Origin: Blautia wexlerae DSM 19850
GTDB taxonomy: Bacteria; Bacillota; Clostridia; Lachnospirales; Lachnospiraceae
Length of the DNA stretch: 64,000 nt
Reading direction: 5' to 3'
Assembly: GCF_025148125.1 (NCBI RefSeq)
Contig: NZ_CP102267.1
Coordinates: 2,924,501 to 2,988,500, forward strand
In this document: piece by piece, positions 53,402 to 62,651 of the stretch
Position numbering within the stretch: the first letter of the stretch is position 1
Layout of the letters: the number at the start of each line of letters is the position of its first letter
Position numbers and translations under genes: made by a program
Notes under the pieces: model-generated
What the model was told of the DNA's origin: nothing
Database searches by the model: none
What the model saw: only the letters and a program-made list of their open reading frames with translations

Positions 53402-54871
53402 TTACAGCGAAAATATATCTTTAATTTTTTTAAGCAATCCTTCTCTAAGCTCACCATATGTAGTAAATCTTAATTGGTCATGCATTGAAAGATTAGATCC
53501 TATTTCATCTGATGCTAATGTACCTTCTCTATTTTGATAAATTAATAAAACTTTTTTTCCTTTCCCTTGGGCATAACCAATTTCATGGTGCACATTTTTA
53601 TTCCCATATGACAAGTCTGCAATAAGTAAATCACAGCTATTGATACCATCAATAATCCTTTTGCTAATCACATCTGAATACCCATCTTTATGCTCATCCA
53701 CTTTTATAATATCAATTTCAACATTATAATCTCTCGCTACTATTTCTTTAACATCCTTTACTTGATTATATGTATCCTCTGTTTTTTTATTAAACCACAT
53801 AGACATAAATACTTTTTTAGGCGAGTTATCATATATTTTATCATAAATATTGATAACATCACAAATATGAATATCAGAAATTTGAGTAAGATTATTTTTC
53901 TTTACCCATTTTAGAAATTCATTTGCTTTGCGTTCGTCTAATAGTTTATAATATGAAAAAGCACCGATTACCGCTAGATTATTTGGAACTTCAATTAAAG
54001 CCGCATCTTTTAAAGCACCATTTATTTCTTTGAGTGCTGTTTCTACCAAACACATACCTTCTTCATCTTCTTTTATAAGTTTATTGTCAAACAATAATTT
54101 TAATACTTCTACAAAATATGTAAATTTATTATCTGCTATAAACAATTTCAAAAAAGGATAATCTGATAACTCAATATGCTTTATTATTTGTCTGGTCCAA
54201 AAATAATTTTCACCAAAAGAGGGATCCCCTAAAAGGGTATCATCGTCAAAAGCCTGTTCACTTTCAATAATAACTTTTAAGTTTTGCTCCATTTTTAAAG
54301 GTATCTGCTTTGTATTAATGTTGTAAAATAAAGCTCTACAAAACTTGTCCGTTTCTTCTGCATCTCTGAATAATAAAAGGCAAAATGGAATGCGCTTATG
54401 AGCATAAGTAGAATATTCATTTACTGCACTTAAACGATGATTACCATCAATCCTCAAAAATTCTTTTCCAACTAGGGAATCCTTGTCAAACTGCATGATA
54501 ACTGTTTGCGTAACATCAAAAGCTAAATCATTGTTTTCTTTTTTGACGGCATTACGCTTAATAACATATTTAATATTATTAATTTTAATTTTCAATGATT
54601 TACTTTCAGCACGGACAGTCTCTCTTAAAGTATTTATTTTATCCTTGTCCATTTCTGTGCCACACATATTTGCCCCAAGAATCACTTCAGGAAAAAATGT
54701 AAATCTACCATCAGACAAAAAATTCTCCATTTCTCCACGATGATCGTCAATTAAATCTCTCTGAATTTTCTCATCTGCTTTTGAAATCTCAGATAATTGC
54801 AACATAGATGCAAATCCACGAACGCACAAAAAATTATCCATGGTATAGTCTATAATACCAGTAAGTCTCAT
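53402..54871 (-). CDS. DGQHR/DndB-like domain fused to deoxyribosyltransferase/TIR-like domain
   Basis: 489 residues. The N-terminal 320 residues carry a DGQHR-type core: EFLRIDGNHRLSAVNEY (DGNHR 142-146), IPFCLLLFRD, FYNINTKQIPL. Residues 352-489 begin KKVFMSMWF and contain RIIDGINSCDLLIADLSYGN and HHEIGYAQGKGKKVLLIYQ, the pattern of nucleoside 2-deoxyribosyltransferase/TIR-like effectors. Its ATG overlaps the specificity-subunit stop by four bases (ATGA), so it is translationally coupled to the R-M operon. AT-rich codons like the rest of that operon. Likely a defence component. Confidence 0.75.
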   Translation of the reverse strand: MRLTGIIDYTMDNFLCVRGFASMLQLSEISKADEKIQRDLIDDHRGEMENFLSDGRFTFFPEVILGANMCGTEMDKDKINTLRETVRAESKSLKIKINNIKYVIKRNAVKKENNDLAFDVTQTVIMQFDKDSLVGKEFLRIDGNHRLSAVNEYSTYAHKRIPFCLLLFRDAEETDKFCRALFYNINTKQIPLKMEQNLKVIIESEQAFDDDTLLGDPSFGENYFWTRQIIKHIELSDYPFLKLFIADNKFTYFVEVLKLLFDNKLIKEDEEGMCLVETALKEINGALKDAALIEVPNNLAVIGAFSYYKLLDERKANEFLKWVKKNNLTQISDIHICDVINIYDKIYDNSPKKVFMSMWFNKKTEDTYNQVKDVKEIVARDYNVEIDIIKVDEHKDGYSDVISKRIIDGINSCDLLIADLSYGNKNVHHEIGYAQGKGKKVLLIYQNREGTLASDEIGSNLSMHDQLRFTTYGELREGLLKKIKDIFSL

Positions 54872-56241
54872 AATTCACCACCTAATAAAATTTGCTTAAT
54901 CTTCAGTAACCCATTTTCAATAGATTTTACCGATTGTTGTTTCAATTTTGTGGCATTATCCTTAATATCATCTAGATGCCGCACAATACTATTTTGCTTT
55001 TCTCTGGTAATGTTTGGAACGAGCAACGATTTTATTATTGGAATAGTAATATTTTCTTGCACTGCTCCTATCTTATTCCGTTCAAAATACATCTTACCTA
55101 TGCTGCTATTTATAAAATATGCTACAAATTTTTCATTAATATCAGAAAGTGAAAACCTAATCATGAATGATCCAAATGCAAATCCATCATGTGCCTCATC
55201 TACCATACTGCATACTCCTATTGTTCCACTACGACTAATCAGAATATCTCCTTTTTGAACTCGACTTGAAGATATTTTTTTTTCCATTTTAATTGGTAGA
55301 TACACGATTTCCTCACTATTGATTTCATTTTCTTTCAAATCCGTAATCCGCAAGAAAGGTATCCCTTCATTTGTATAACAATTCTCAACAGAAGCACCAT
55401 ATGAAATGCTTGTGATAAAATTCCCCAATTTGATAAATCTATTATTATAGGTATTTGCCTCAAAATCTCTATAATGAGTTTGATAATAAAATGGATCAAA
55501 TCTTTTTTCAGTCAACTCATTTGAATCGACATAAAATATTCTATTTTTTAGCGTAATATTTTTTGCTGGAGATAAATCAAAACTAAGTTCTTGTAATAGG
55601 TACTCATCCATGCTATTAAGCAAAATTTTAGCTTCTTTTTCCTTATTCACCTTTTCTGTATACGCCTTTTCCATTATAGAAACAATCAATTTTTGCTTAT
55701 CCATATCTGGAACAATTATAGGCAATTTACTTAATTGTTTTAAATTAATATTTTTTTGCGCAGCTTGCGGAGCAAGCTTTTCAATATAATCACGTATAAA
55801 TCTTATATATACATTCAAATACTCTAATGATATAGAATCATCCTTAGACGTGAGTGCTACAAGGCTATCTGGAAAACACGCAGGATAGTCAAGGATAGCA
55901 GTGTATCCAATATTAGCAGCAATAGTAATGACCACCACTTTTTCGTCAAAAAGCCTGCTTGTTGAAAGTCCTAACTCATTCAATGTTTGAGTAAACTCTA
56001 TCATCTCATTGCTTGAGCTTGCCTTTACTATATTGCCAGTTTGTATAAAGGGATAAATTCCATTATAATATCGTGGATCATTCCTAGGTCTATGGCCAAA
56101 ACGTCCACGTTGCATTTTTACTTTTTTCTTAAATGTGCTGACTAAGTGAGCAGATTTAGAAATTATATTTTTTTCAAGCAATATTATGTTCAGATAAAAT
56201 GCCGGATCTAACCGCTCGTCAATCTCACCCCAAGTTTTCAA
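54868..56241 (-). CDS. hsdS: Restriction-modification specificity subunit (HsdS-like)
   Basis: 457 residues with two target-recognition half-domains (about 30-200 and 250-430), each followed by a conserved helix (KLIVSIMEKAYTEKVNKEKE; KQNSIVRHLDDIKDNATKL). TRD motifs YPFIQTGNI and IPFLRITDLKENE. The only usable start is TTG 56241, without a clear ribosome-binding site. The frame is open upstream into the end of the methylase gene at a T7 run, so a frameshift fusion is possible. Determines the DNA site recognised. Confidence 0.88.
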   Translation of the reverse strand: MKTWGEIDERLDPAFYLNIILLEKNIISKSAHLVSTFKKKVKMQRGRFGHRPRNDPRYYNGIYPFIQTGNIVKASSSNEMIEFTQTLNELGLSTSRLFDEKVVVITIAANIGYTAILDYPACFPDSLVALTSKDDSISLEYLNVYIRFIRDYIEKLAPQAAQKNINLKQLSKLPIIVPDMDKQKLIVSIMEKAYTEKVNKEKEAKILLNSMDEYLLQELSFDLSPAKNITLKNRIFYVDSNELTEKRFDPFYYQTHYRDFEANTYNNRFIKLGNFITSISYGASVENCYTNEGIPFLRITDLKENEINSEEIVYLPIKMEKKISSSRVQKGDILISRSGTIGVCSMVDEAHDGFAFGSFMIRFSLSDINEKFVAYFINSSIGKMYFERNKIGAVQENITIPIIKSLLVPNITREKQNSIVRHLDDIKDNATKLKQQSVKSIENGLLKIKQILLGGEL

Positions 56242-56270
56242 AAAAACAATGTTTTCATCAAAATTGGGGC

Positions 56271-58478
56271 TTATTGAAAAAAACGGTCGTTCCCTTCTTC
56301 TATTGCTTTGATAAATTTTACTAGCTCTTCCGAAATAGCAGGCAATTCATTTCCTTTCGTTTCTTTGCCTGTAGCGTCATAGCCTATATCTTCTGCAATT
56401 GCCATGAAAATTGGATAGTCATTTAATATACGTTTGTATTGTTCTAAATACATATCTGAGAGAGTTTCTTTTGTAAACTCAATTTGTTCATCATACTCTT
56501 CGGTAATTACTTGCTTTTTATTTTTTAATATTTCAACTTCCGATTTGTTTTGTTTCTTTTCTGCCTGCTTAATTTGCTTATTTATCTTAGAAATTTCACC
56601 TTTCTTTTTCTTCAAAAGTTCAAACAATCTAATCCCATCCTCAGAATTAGAAATTAAATTGTTTTGTATATTGTTTCTTAAATCAATACGAGTTTGTTTT
56701 TCTGATGCTGAAAATTTTTTTAAAAACATTACAGAACTTTTTACACCTGCACCATTAGCAGAAAAAGCAGTTTGAGGCATAGAAATTATGGCGACAATTC
56801 TAAATGTATCGCTAATATAATCCCGTACATATTGCATGCTTGAATTAGTCAGTACGCCATCAGGCACAACTATAGCCAAATACCCACCTTCGACAAGATA
56901 TTTTTCTGCTTGCTCAATAAATAAAACCTCCGTACTTTGACTAGGTCTTTCAGAAACTTTGCTATTTGGATTAAGCCAATCAACGTCTTTAATTCCCATC
57001 TTATACTGATGTAGATATGCCTTTTCAGTTTGCTTCACGATTGACCCAAATGGAGGATTCGTAATAATGTAGTCGAAAGAATTTTCCTTGAATCCATCAT
57101 TATTTGTTTTTAAGCGTAAATCATCTGGAGAAATAAGTCCGTCTGCAGATACAACATTCGTGTGTCCATCATCATGGATTATCATATTCATTTTGGCAGT
57201 TCTTGAGATTTGCTCATTTATCTCAATACCATACAAGTTATACTTAGCAAAATCATGCCATTGATCATGACATTCTTGGGTCTCTTTTTCACTTTCTTTT
57301 ATCTCATAAAATTCTCTTACCGCTTTCCTAACTTTATCAAGAGCATGAAGTAAAAATCCACCACTGCCACATGAAGTATCAAGGACACGCTTACTTTCAT
57401 CTATTGGTAGACTATCAACAATAAAGCTTACAATATTCCTTGGGGTAAAATATTGTCCAAAATCTCCTCTAAAAAATGATCCCATAAAAGTTTCAAAGGC
57501 TCTTCCCTTACTGTCAAGGTCGGTGTGTAGTAAATCTACACCTTCAAGATAACCTACCACAGTACGAGCTTTTGCTGCATTTAGCTTAATACCTTCTCTA
57601 AAAATTTCAGTATCATTTTTTCTTTCACCAATCGTTTTTCCCTCTTCATATAAGGATATTAATCGTTTCAAAAGGTTTTCTGTTGTTTCTCTATCTGCCT
57701 TTTCAATATCTCTTTTATCTCTACTTTTGGGTTCAACCTTAATAATTTGAAAATCATAAGGTTCACCATTTTTACGTTTTTTCTTTTCGTCAAATATTTT
57801 ACAAAAAATCAACTTATCAAGCTCATCAAAGGCTTCTGACGGATTTAATTCTCCCCCACCCCATAAGGCCTGATGTGCTTGCTTAAAACGATTCGTTAAT
57901 TCTGACTCTTCAACAGTATATAATGGAGAAAGTTTTTGTCCGTCTTCAGTAACCCCTCCATTTTTTGCAAATTTATAACTTGCTAGTCTTTCTACCTTAT
58001 ATTGCGGAATATCAGTTACACTTTCTCTACTATCTATTTCTTTATCAAAAGAATAGTATTCATCTTTGATTCCAGAAGTAACCCAAATATATTTTACAGT
58101 TCCCGCAGTAGCAAAAGCATATGCATATGCTTGGCGAACTGCCTGTTTAAACTCTTGCTCTGTTGTCTCTTCTTTTTTACACTCAACAATAATATGTGGC
58201 TTCTTACATGCACTATCATTATATACTATAATATCTGCTTCTTTGACGTCTGAGCCTACCGTTACCTTCACATATTGTTGAACCTGTTCAACAGGATAGT
58301 TATATTTTAGTACCAATTCACAAAAAGTTTCAGCCTGTATTTTTTCTTCAGGATTATTATAATTCCTAGATATATTTTGATTTATATATGTTATTGTAGA
58401 TGAATCATCACTTATTTTTATCAAGTTATTATTTTGTCCTTCTAAAATAATTTTCTTTATCGCCTCATTTGTTTTCAT
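56271..58478 (-). CDS. hsdM: N6-adenine methylase with N-terminal nuclease-like domain (RM fusion, HsdM-like)
   Basis: 735 residues. Residues 45-140 resemble the HsdR N-terminal nuclease: Asp82 (EADIIVYND), then IIVECKK with Glu99 and Lys101. The type I methylase follows: GQYFTPRNIV (341-350), motif I DTSCGSGGFL (367-376), motif IV NPPF (474-477). A coiled coil runs from about 615 to 665. A nuclease-methylase chain with a separate specificity chain recalls BcgI-like enzymes; no HsdR is present. AAGAGGAGCATTAACG precedes the ATG. Confidence 0.87.
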   Translation of the reverse strand: MKTNEAIKKIILEGQNNNLIKISDDSSTITYINQNISRNYNNPEEKIQAETFCELVLKYNYPVEQVQQYVKVTVGSDVKEADIIVYNDSACKKPHIIVECKKEETTEQEFKQAVRQAYAYAFATAGTVKYIWVTSGIKDEYYSFDKEIDSRESVTDIPQYKVERLASYKFAKNGGVTEDGQKLSPLYTVEESELTNRFKQAHQALWGGGELNPSEAFDELDKLIFCKIFDEKKKRKNGEPYDFQIIKVEPKSRDKRDIEKADRETTENLLKRLISLYEEGKTIGERKNDTEIFREGIKLNAAKARTVVGYLEGVDLLHTDLDSKGRAFETFMGSFFRGDFGQYFTPRNIVSFIVDSLPIDESKRVLDTSCGSGGFLLHALDKVRKAVREFYEIKESEKETQECHDQWHDFAKYNLYGIEINEQISRTAKMNMIIHDDGHTNVVSADGLISPDDLRLKTNNDGFKENSFDYIITNPPFGSIVKQTEKAYLHQYKMGIKDVDWLNPNSKVSERPSQSTEVLFIEQAEKYLVEGGYLAIVVPDGVLTNSSMQYVRDYISDTFRIVAIISMPQTAFSANGAGVKSSVMFLKKFSASEKQTRIDLRNNIQNNLISNSEDGIRLFELLKKKKGEISKINKQIKQAEKKQNKSEVEILKNKKQVITEEYDEQIEFTKETLSDMYLEQYKRILNDYPIFMAIAEDIGYDATGKETKGNELPAISEELVKFIKAIEEGNDRFFQ

Positions 58479-58494
58479 CGTTAATGCTCCTCTT

Positions 58495-58530
58495 TATAAT
58501 ATAATCTATAATATAATCTATAATATCGCC
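58495..58530. repeat. 12-bp tandem repeat in the R-M promoter region
   Basis: ATAATATAATCT occurs three times in a row (the last partial) directly upstream of the methylase ribosome-binding site. It offers several TATAAT-like boxes and could vary in copy number. Confidence 0.55.
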
Positions 58531-58561
58531 AAAATTACAATGAAATTATTTGTATATTCTT

Positions 58562-58713
58562 TCAGCTTACTCGTTGATTCTTTTCTAGTTTAGCCAACAT
58601 ACCAAAACCCATTCTAATAGTTTCCTTTAATTATACCTTTGTCATTTCTTTAGCAATCAGCAATTTCCATAGCTTGTTATATGCGATAGCCCTCACGTAT
58701 CTTTCTTCTGTCA
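58562..58713 (-). pseudogene. Broken XRE-type regulator upstream of the R-M operon
   Basis: The frame reads RAIAYNKLWKLLIAKEMTKV, stop, LKETIRMGFGMLAKLEKNQR, VS, stop. Apart from the in-frame TAA this matches small Cro/CI regulators of the YNKLFKLLIDKxMTK...LAKLGKNE type. The C-terminal half is gone. It may be the lost controller of the operon. Confidence 0.6.
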
Positions 58714-58931
58714 AGCCCTAATCTATTGATTTTACTGGCTTTAACGATTTTTATTTACCTCAAAAACAGATCCGGGAGTGATGGATATCGTGATATCATG
58801 TACCGAATAACTGATACATGGCTACAGTTTATAAAACCTTCCTACAGTTTGCTTTATATTAAACGATAGAAGCCAAATGCCTTAACAAATAACAGACCGC
58901 TTTTGCTATCTGTTTATTTCTCACTGACTTT

Positions 58932-59105
58932 TTACGGTTTTCTAATATTTTTTGACAATGTATCCAATCATGGCAGAAGTTTTGCAAGAAACTCTTTATT
59001 TTTGTCATCTACATGTCTAGGAATCTCCGTAAGCCAATATTCGAAATGGTCAAATGGTTTCAAATTATTTGCCTTTGCAGTTTCTGTGATACTATTAATG
59101 ATCAC
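58932..59105 (-). pseudogene. IS66 transposase C-terminal remnant
   Basis: Reads SITETAKANNLKPFDHFEYW, then LTEIPRHVDD and FLAKLLP, stop (TGA for the usual TGG), LDTLSKNIRKP. This is the end of an IS66 TnpC of a different subgroup from the one at 28693. No other part of the element remains; 58714-58931 shows no gene. Confidence 0.7.
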
Positions 59106-59182
59106 TGAACTATTGTTAATCCTCAATAACCAGTACCTTTTCAATTTATCATATTTCTGAGATAATCACTCCAACAACATTT

Positions 59183-59332
59183 TTAACATGATTTCGCGCA
59201 ATTCACTCGATTTACGCAATTCATGTTCATTTTATCCAGAAAAATCATTTCATGAATGCCTTCCATCAATGTAGACCAGTCTATTTCTTTTTTATACACA
59301 TAATTTTCTGATTCCATACGCATCTTATCCAT
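59183..59332 (-). pseudogene. Small gene fragment after the helicase gene
   Basis: 49 codons starting two bases after the helicase stop (TAGTGATG): MDKMRMESENYVYKKEIDWS, then LMEGIHEMIFLDK. It looks like the beginning of a longer gene that has been cut off; family uncertain. Confidence 0.35.
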
Positions 59333-59334
59333 CA

Positions 59335-61830
59335 CTATAAAAGTGCTTTTATCTGCTCTTTATACCGTCTCCGATAATAGTCCATCGCCCTATACTCAAT
59401 AACATCCTTCATTTGTTCCGCCAGCACTGGCTCCTTCACAATTTCTTCCATTTCATCCCTCAATGCCAACGCCGCGCCATCCTTTTTCACAAAGAATTCT
59501 TCCCCAGATTTTAACAGAAAGTGTACCGGCATTTTCATTATCTTTTGGATATGGTTCTTATCCGAAATCTTGCGATATTCTTCATATGTAATCTCTTTCT
59601 CTAAATCTTTCCAGTTTGTTCCTGTAGAGAAGAATTCTTTCCAGCTTGCCAGAAGTTCCGCCTCTGACACCTCCATTCTCACATTCCCATGGTTATAAAA
59701 AGCCATCAGTACCGGCATTTTATACACCTTGCTCATGTTGGTGTTTTCCAGCAGATTTATAAAGTCTTTTCCTATTCCCTGGCTGAGTCTTTTCTGCTCA
59801 TCTGTGAGTTCATCCAATTCTTCCAGATAATTCAAATACTTTTTAAACGGGTTCTCATTCGAATGTGTGACCGCCATCTGATACACATCATCATCCATAT
59901 AAGTAAACAAATCCATTCTGGTTGGTTGTTTGCCAAGCAATTCTTTGATCCGGAAATACTCATTTCTGATCTGTTCTTTGATTGTCAGTTGTTTCTTGTC
60001 CATTTCCGCAAACAGATCAATCAATCTCATATCAAAATCAACGAAGCATTCATCTGGATAATCCGCTTTATCTGCCGGATAATATGTTTCTTTTCCTGTT
60101 TTGTTTTTCCCTGTCAGCAAATACCTGACTCTTCCCGCTTTTTCATAATTGCCGATAAAGTCCAGAACATTGAGATATTCTTTTCCCTTATTTCTGCGCA
60201 ATCCTCTTCCAAGCTGCTGTAGAAAGACAACCGGGGATTCTGTCGGACGCAGGAACATTACCATATCGACTGATGGAATATCTACGCCTTCGTTGAACAT
60301 ATCCACTGAAAAGATAACTTTGATTTCTCCATTTTTCAGTTTCTCAATCGCTTCTGCTCTATCCATGGAAAACTCTCCATCTGCATTACTATAAACTGCT
60401 GCCGACGGAATTCCTCTTTTACCGAATTCTTTTGCCATTTCTTCTGCATGTTTTCTGGAACAGCAGAATCCTAATGCCTGCCTGGAGCCATATTTGCAGT
60501 AATATTTGTAAATCAACTCATGCCTGTAAGCATTCCCGATATAAGTTCTGTTCAGTTCTTCTTCTGCATATTTCCCCTTAACTATATGTAGCTTTGTGTA
60601 GTCAGTCTCATCATAAATTCCATAGTAATGAAACGGAACCAGCATTCCCTTATTGATTCCGTCTTTCAGTGAAATCTCATACGGCACATTATAATCGCAG
60701 ATTTCATATATATTTTTGCCATCCATTCTCTCAGGCGTTGCCGTCAGTCCAAGGAGAAACTGCGGTCTGAAATATTCTACAATTCTTCGATATTGGTCAT
60801 TGACTGCATGATGAAATTCATCAATCACCACGTAATTGAAGTAATCTGGATCGAAATATTTTTCATTTAAATATTCCGGTTTTCCAATGGTCGCTACCGA
60901 AGCAAATATAAGTGGCTTATCTGTGCACTTCTCTTCTCCCATAAAAAATCCATAGTCTTTGGAATTCCTTACATTCTGAAAAGAAACTGCTGCCTGTTTC
61001 AGAATCTCTTCCCTATGTGCAACAAACAACACTTTCTCATATTTTTTTGAATCAAAAGCAGCCAAAAATGTTTTCCCGATGCCTGTTGCAGCCTGAATGA
61101 GTGCTTTCTGTGCTCCTTCTGCTCTTGTATCTTCCAATGCGCACAATGCCTCGATCTGTGCTCCTCTTGGTTCATATAAAGGTTTTATTTTCGTATCATT
61201 TGTTTCCGACTCTGTAAAGTCATATCTGTCAAGGTCTTTTGCCACCGCCGGACGATGCCAGTTCTGGGAGTAACGTTTTAATTCTTTGTCATCAATGATA
61301 ATGGAATGATTCGCAAATAAATCTTCAAATGTACGAAAGAACTCTTTGTAGTTTTCTGGGTCTTTCTGACTGCTGAACCGATAATTCCATTCTATTCCTG
61401 AGGTCAGCGCACTTCTGGAAATATTGGAAGAACCGATATAAAGTTCACTGTGATCTGTATAATGGAAAATGTAAGACTTTGGATGAAAAGAACGTCCTTT
61501 TTCACAATAAAATCTAAGATCAACTCTGTCACCAAGTTTTCTTTTGATCAGATATAGTGCTGATGGCTGTGTAATTCCAAGGTAGTTTCCTGTCAGGATT
61601 CGGATTTTGGCTCCACGTTTTAAAGTATGTTCCAGTTCTTTCAGCAACATTCTCACTCCGGATTCCATAAGAAAAGAGACAATGATATCAACGCTTTCTG
61701 CTTTTTTCATGCTCTGTATCAGCTGATAATATAGCTGTCTTCTTTTATCCGGTCCGCCAGTCATTGCATCTGTGGAATATTCGTTTTCATACCCGATGTT
61801 TACTTTTTCTGCAGAAGTAAATTCAGCCAT
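59335..61830 (-). CDS. PLD-nuclease/superfamily 2 helicase (DUF3427 type)
   Basis: 831 residues. N-terminal phospholipase-D-like nuclease half-site HPKSY (116-120) with GSSN (133-136); SF2 helicase core with Walker A ATGIGKT (248-254), DEFHH (337-341), SVDMFNEGVDIPSVD and QQLGRGLRR; C-terminal DUF3427-like part. Cytoplasmic DNA helicase-nuclease, probably defence-related. Not HsdR: it lacks the type I nuclease layout. Its start overlaps the methyltransferase gene upstream by 31 bases, giving a coupled pair. Confidence 0.85.
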   Translation of the reverse strand: MAEFTSAEKVNIGYENEYSTDAMTGGPDKRRQLYYQLIQSMKKAESVDIIVSFLMESGVRMLLKELEHTLKRGAKIRILTGNYLGITQPSALYLIKRKLGDRVDLRFYCEKGRSFHPKSYIFHYTDHSELYIGSSNISRSALTSGIEWNYRFSSQKDPENYKEFFRTFEDLFANHSIIIDDKELKRYSQNWHRPAVAKDLDRYDFTESETNDTKIKPLYEPRGAQIEALCALEDTRAEGAQKALIQAATGIGKTFLAAFDSKKYEKVLFVAHREEILKQAAVSFQNVRNSKDYGFFMGEEKCTDKPLIFASVATIGKPEYLNEKYFDPDYFNYVVIDEFHHAVNDQYRRIVEYFRPQFLLGLTATPERMDGKNIYEICDYNVPYEISLKDGINKGMLVPFHYYGIYDETDYTKLHIVKGKYAEEELNRTYIGNAYRHELIYKYYCKYGSRQALGFCCSRKHAEEMAKEFGKRGIPSAAVYSNADGEFSMDRAEAIEKLKNGEIKVIFSVDMFNEGVDIPSVDMVMFLRPTESPVVFLQQLGRGLRRNKGKEYLNVLDFIGNYEKAGRVRYLLTGKNKTGKETYYPADKADYPDECFVDFDMRLIDLFAEMDKKQLTIKEQIRNEYFRIKELLGKQPTRMDLFTYMDDDVYQMAVTHSNENPFKKYLNYLEELDELTDEQKRLSQGIGKDFINLLENTNMSKVYKMPVLMAFYNHGNVRMEVSEAELLASWKEFFSTGTNWKDLEKEITYEEYRKISDKNHIQKIMKMPVHFLLKSGEEFFVKKDGAALALRDEMEEIVKEPVLAEQMKDVIEYRAMDYYRRRYKEQIKALL

Positions 61831-62417
61831 TTTTCCTCACCTCTTCCCGGTCGGACATCTCCTGTGATCCAATGTTCTTCTATTTTAAGGCCATGCATGT
61901 CATGTATGAAATCTTTAAATGTATCTGTCGTAAAATCGGTAAAATATCTTCCGTTCCGTTCACCTTCAAATTCTCCGTATTTGAAAGAGGTATAAATCCA
62001 TCCTTTCGATTTCAATGCTGCATACATATTTTTCAAAACTTCACGCAGTTGTTTTTTCGGCAAATGGAGAATAGATGCACAAGCCCATATGCCATCATAT
62101 TTTTCTTTTTCATCCAATTCCTGAAACAGCATCTGCCTGACTTTGATTCCCGTATATTCACTTGCAATCCGACACAATTGTTCTGAACCATCAACTGCAT
62201 CTACCTGATATCCACGACTCAGAAAGTACTTTGTATCTCTACCTGCACCGCAGCCAAAGTCAAGAATATACGCATCTGGGTTAAGTTTCTCCAGAAATTT
62301 ATCTTGCACTTCTGTAAACTTTACCGAAACAGTCCCAGAGGCAAAAGACTGCGCATTTTCGTTGTAATATTTTAATGTTTTATCTATATCTGCCATATAT
62401 TTACTACCAAATGCCAT
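61800..62417 (-). CDS. Class I SAM-dependent methyltransferase, TehB-like
   Basis: 205 residues (an ATG at 62396, MADIDKTLKYYNEN, is an equally good start). Motif I ILDFGCGAGRDTKYFLSRGY, DGSEQLCRIAS, YDGIWACASILHL. It overlaps the helicase gene by 31 bases. This pair recurs together in Bacillota genomes from memory of such annotations, suggesting a functional unit; the target of methylation is unknown. Confidence 0.85.
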   Translation of the reverse strand: MAFGSKYMADIDKTLKYYNENAQSFASGTVSVKFTEVQDKFLEKLNPDAYILDFGCGAGRDTKYFLSRGYQVDAVDGSEQLCRIASEYTGIKVRQMLFQELDEKEKYDGIWACASILHLPKKQLREVLKNMYAALKSKGWIYTSFKYGEFEGERNGRYFTDFTTDTFKDFIHDMHGLKIEEHWITGDVRPGRGEEKWLNLLLQKK

Positions 62418-62510
62418 CCAGCACTGATTTCACTCCTGTTTTATCTGCAAAATACCTGTTTTGTTTCTTATGCCTTAATTTTTCTGATAAATCTAACTTC
62501 TTTGTGACAT

Positions 62511-62539
62511 ATTATACATTTTTTTGACATAAACAGCAA
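62511..62539 (-). promoter_or_regulatory. Promoter of the methyltransferase-helicase pair
   Basis: TTGCTG (62534-62539), 17 bases, TATAAT (62511-62516) on the minus strand, about 95 bases before the coding start. The 62418-62748 gap otherwise holds only the terminator at its right side. Confidence 0.65.
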
Positions 62540-62651
62540 CAATTTTCGTCAGACATTTTTTGTTATATTCACTTATCTATAATACGCAAAAACTGTTGCA
62601 TATTTCTTTTTTGATATCTTTTCTCTTTCATCAACTTCCATATAAAAAAGA

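Noticed and set aside
59335-61830. Helicase gene as the missing HsdR of the R-M operon
   Set aside because: It has a PLD nuclease and DUF3427-like tail, its own promoter and a different partner, and is separated by broken genes.
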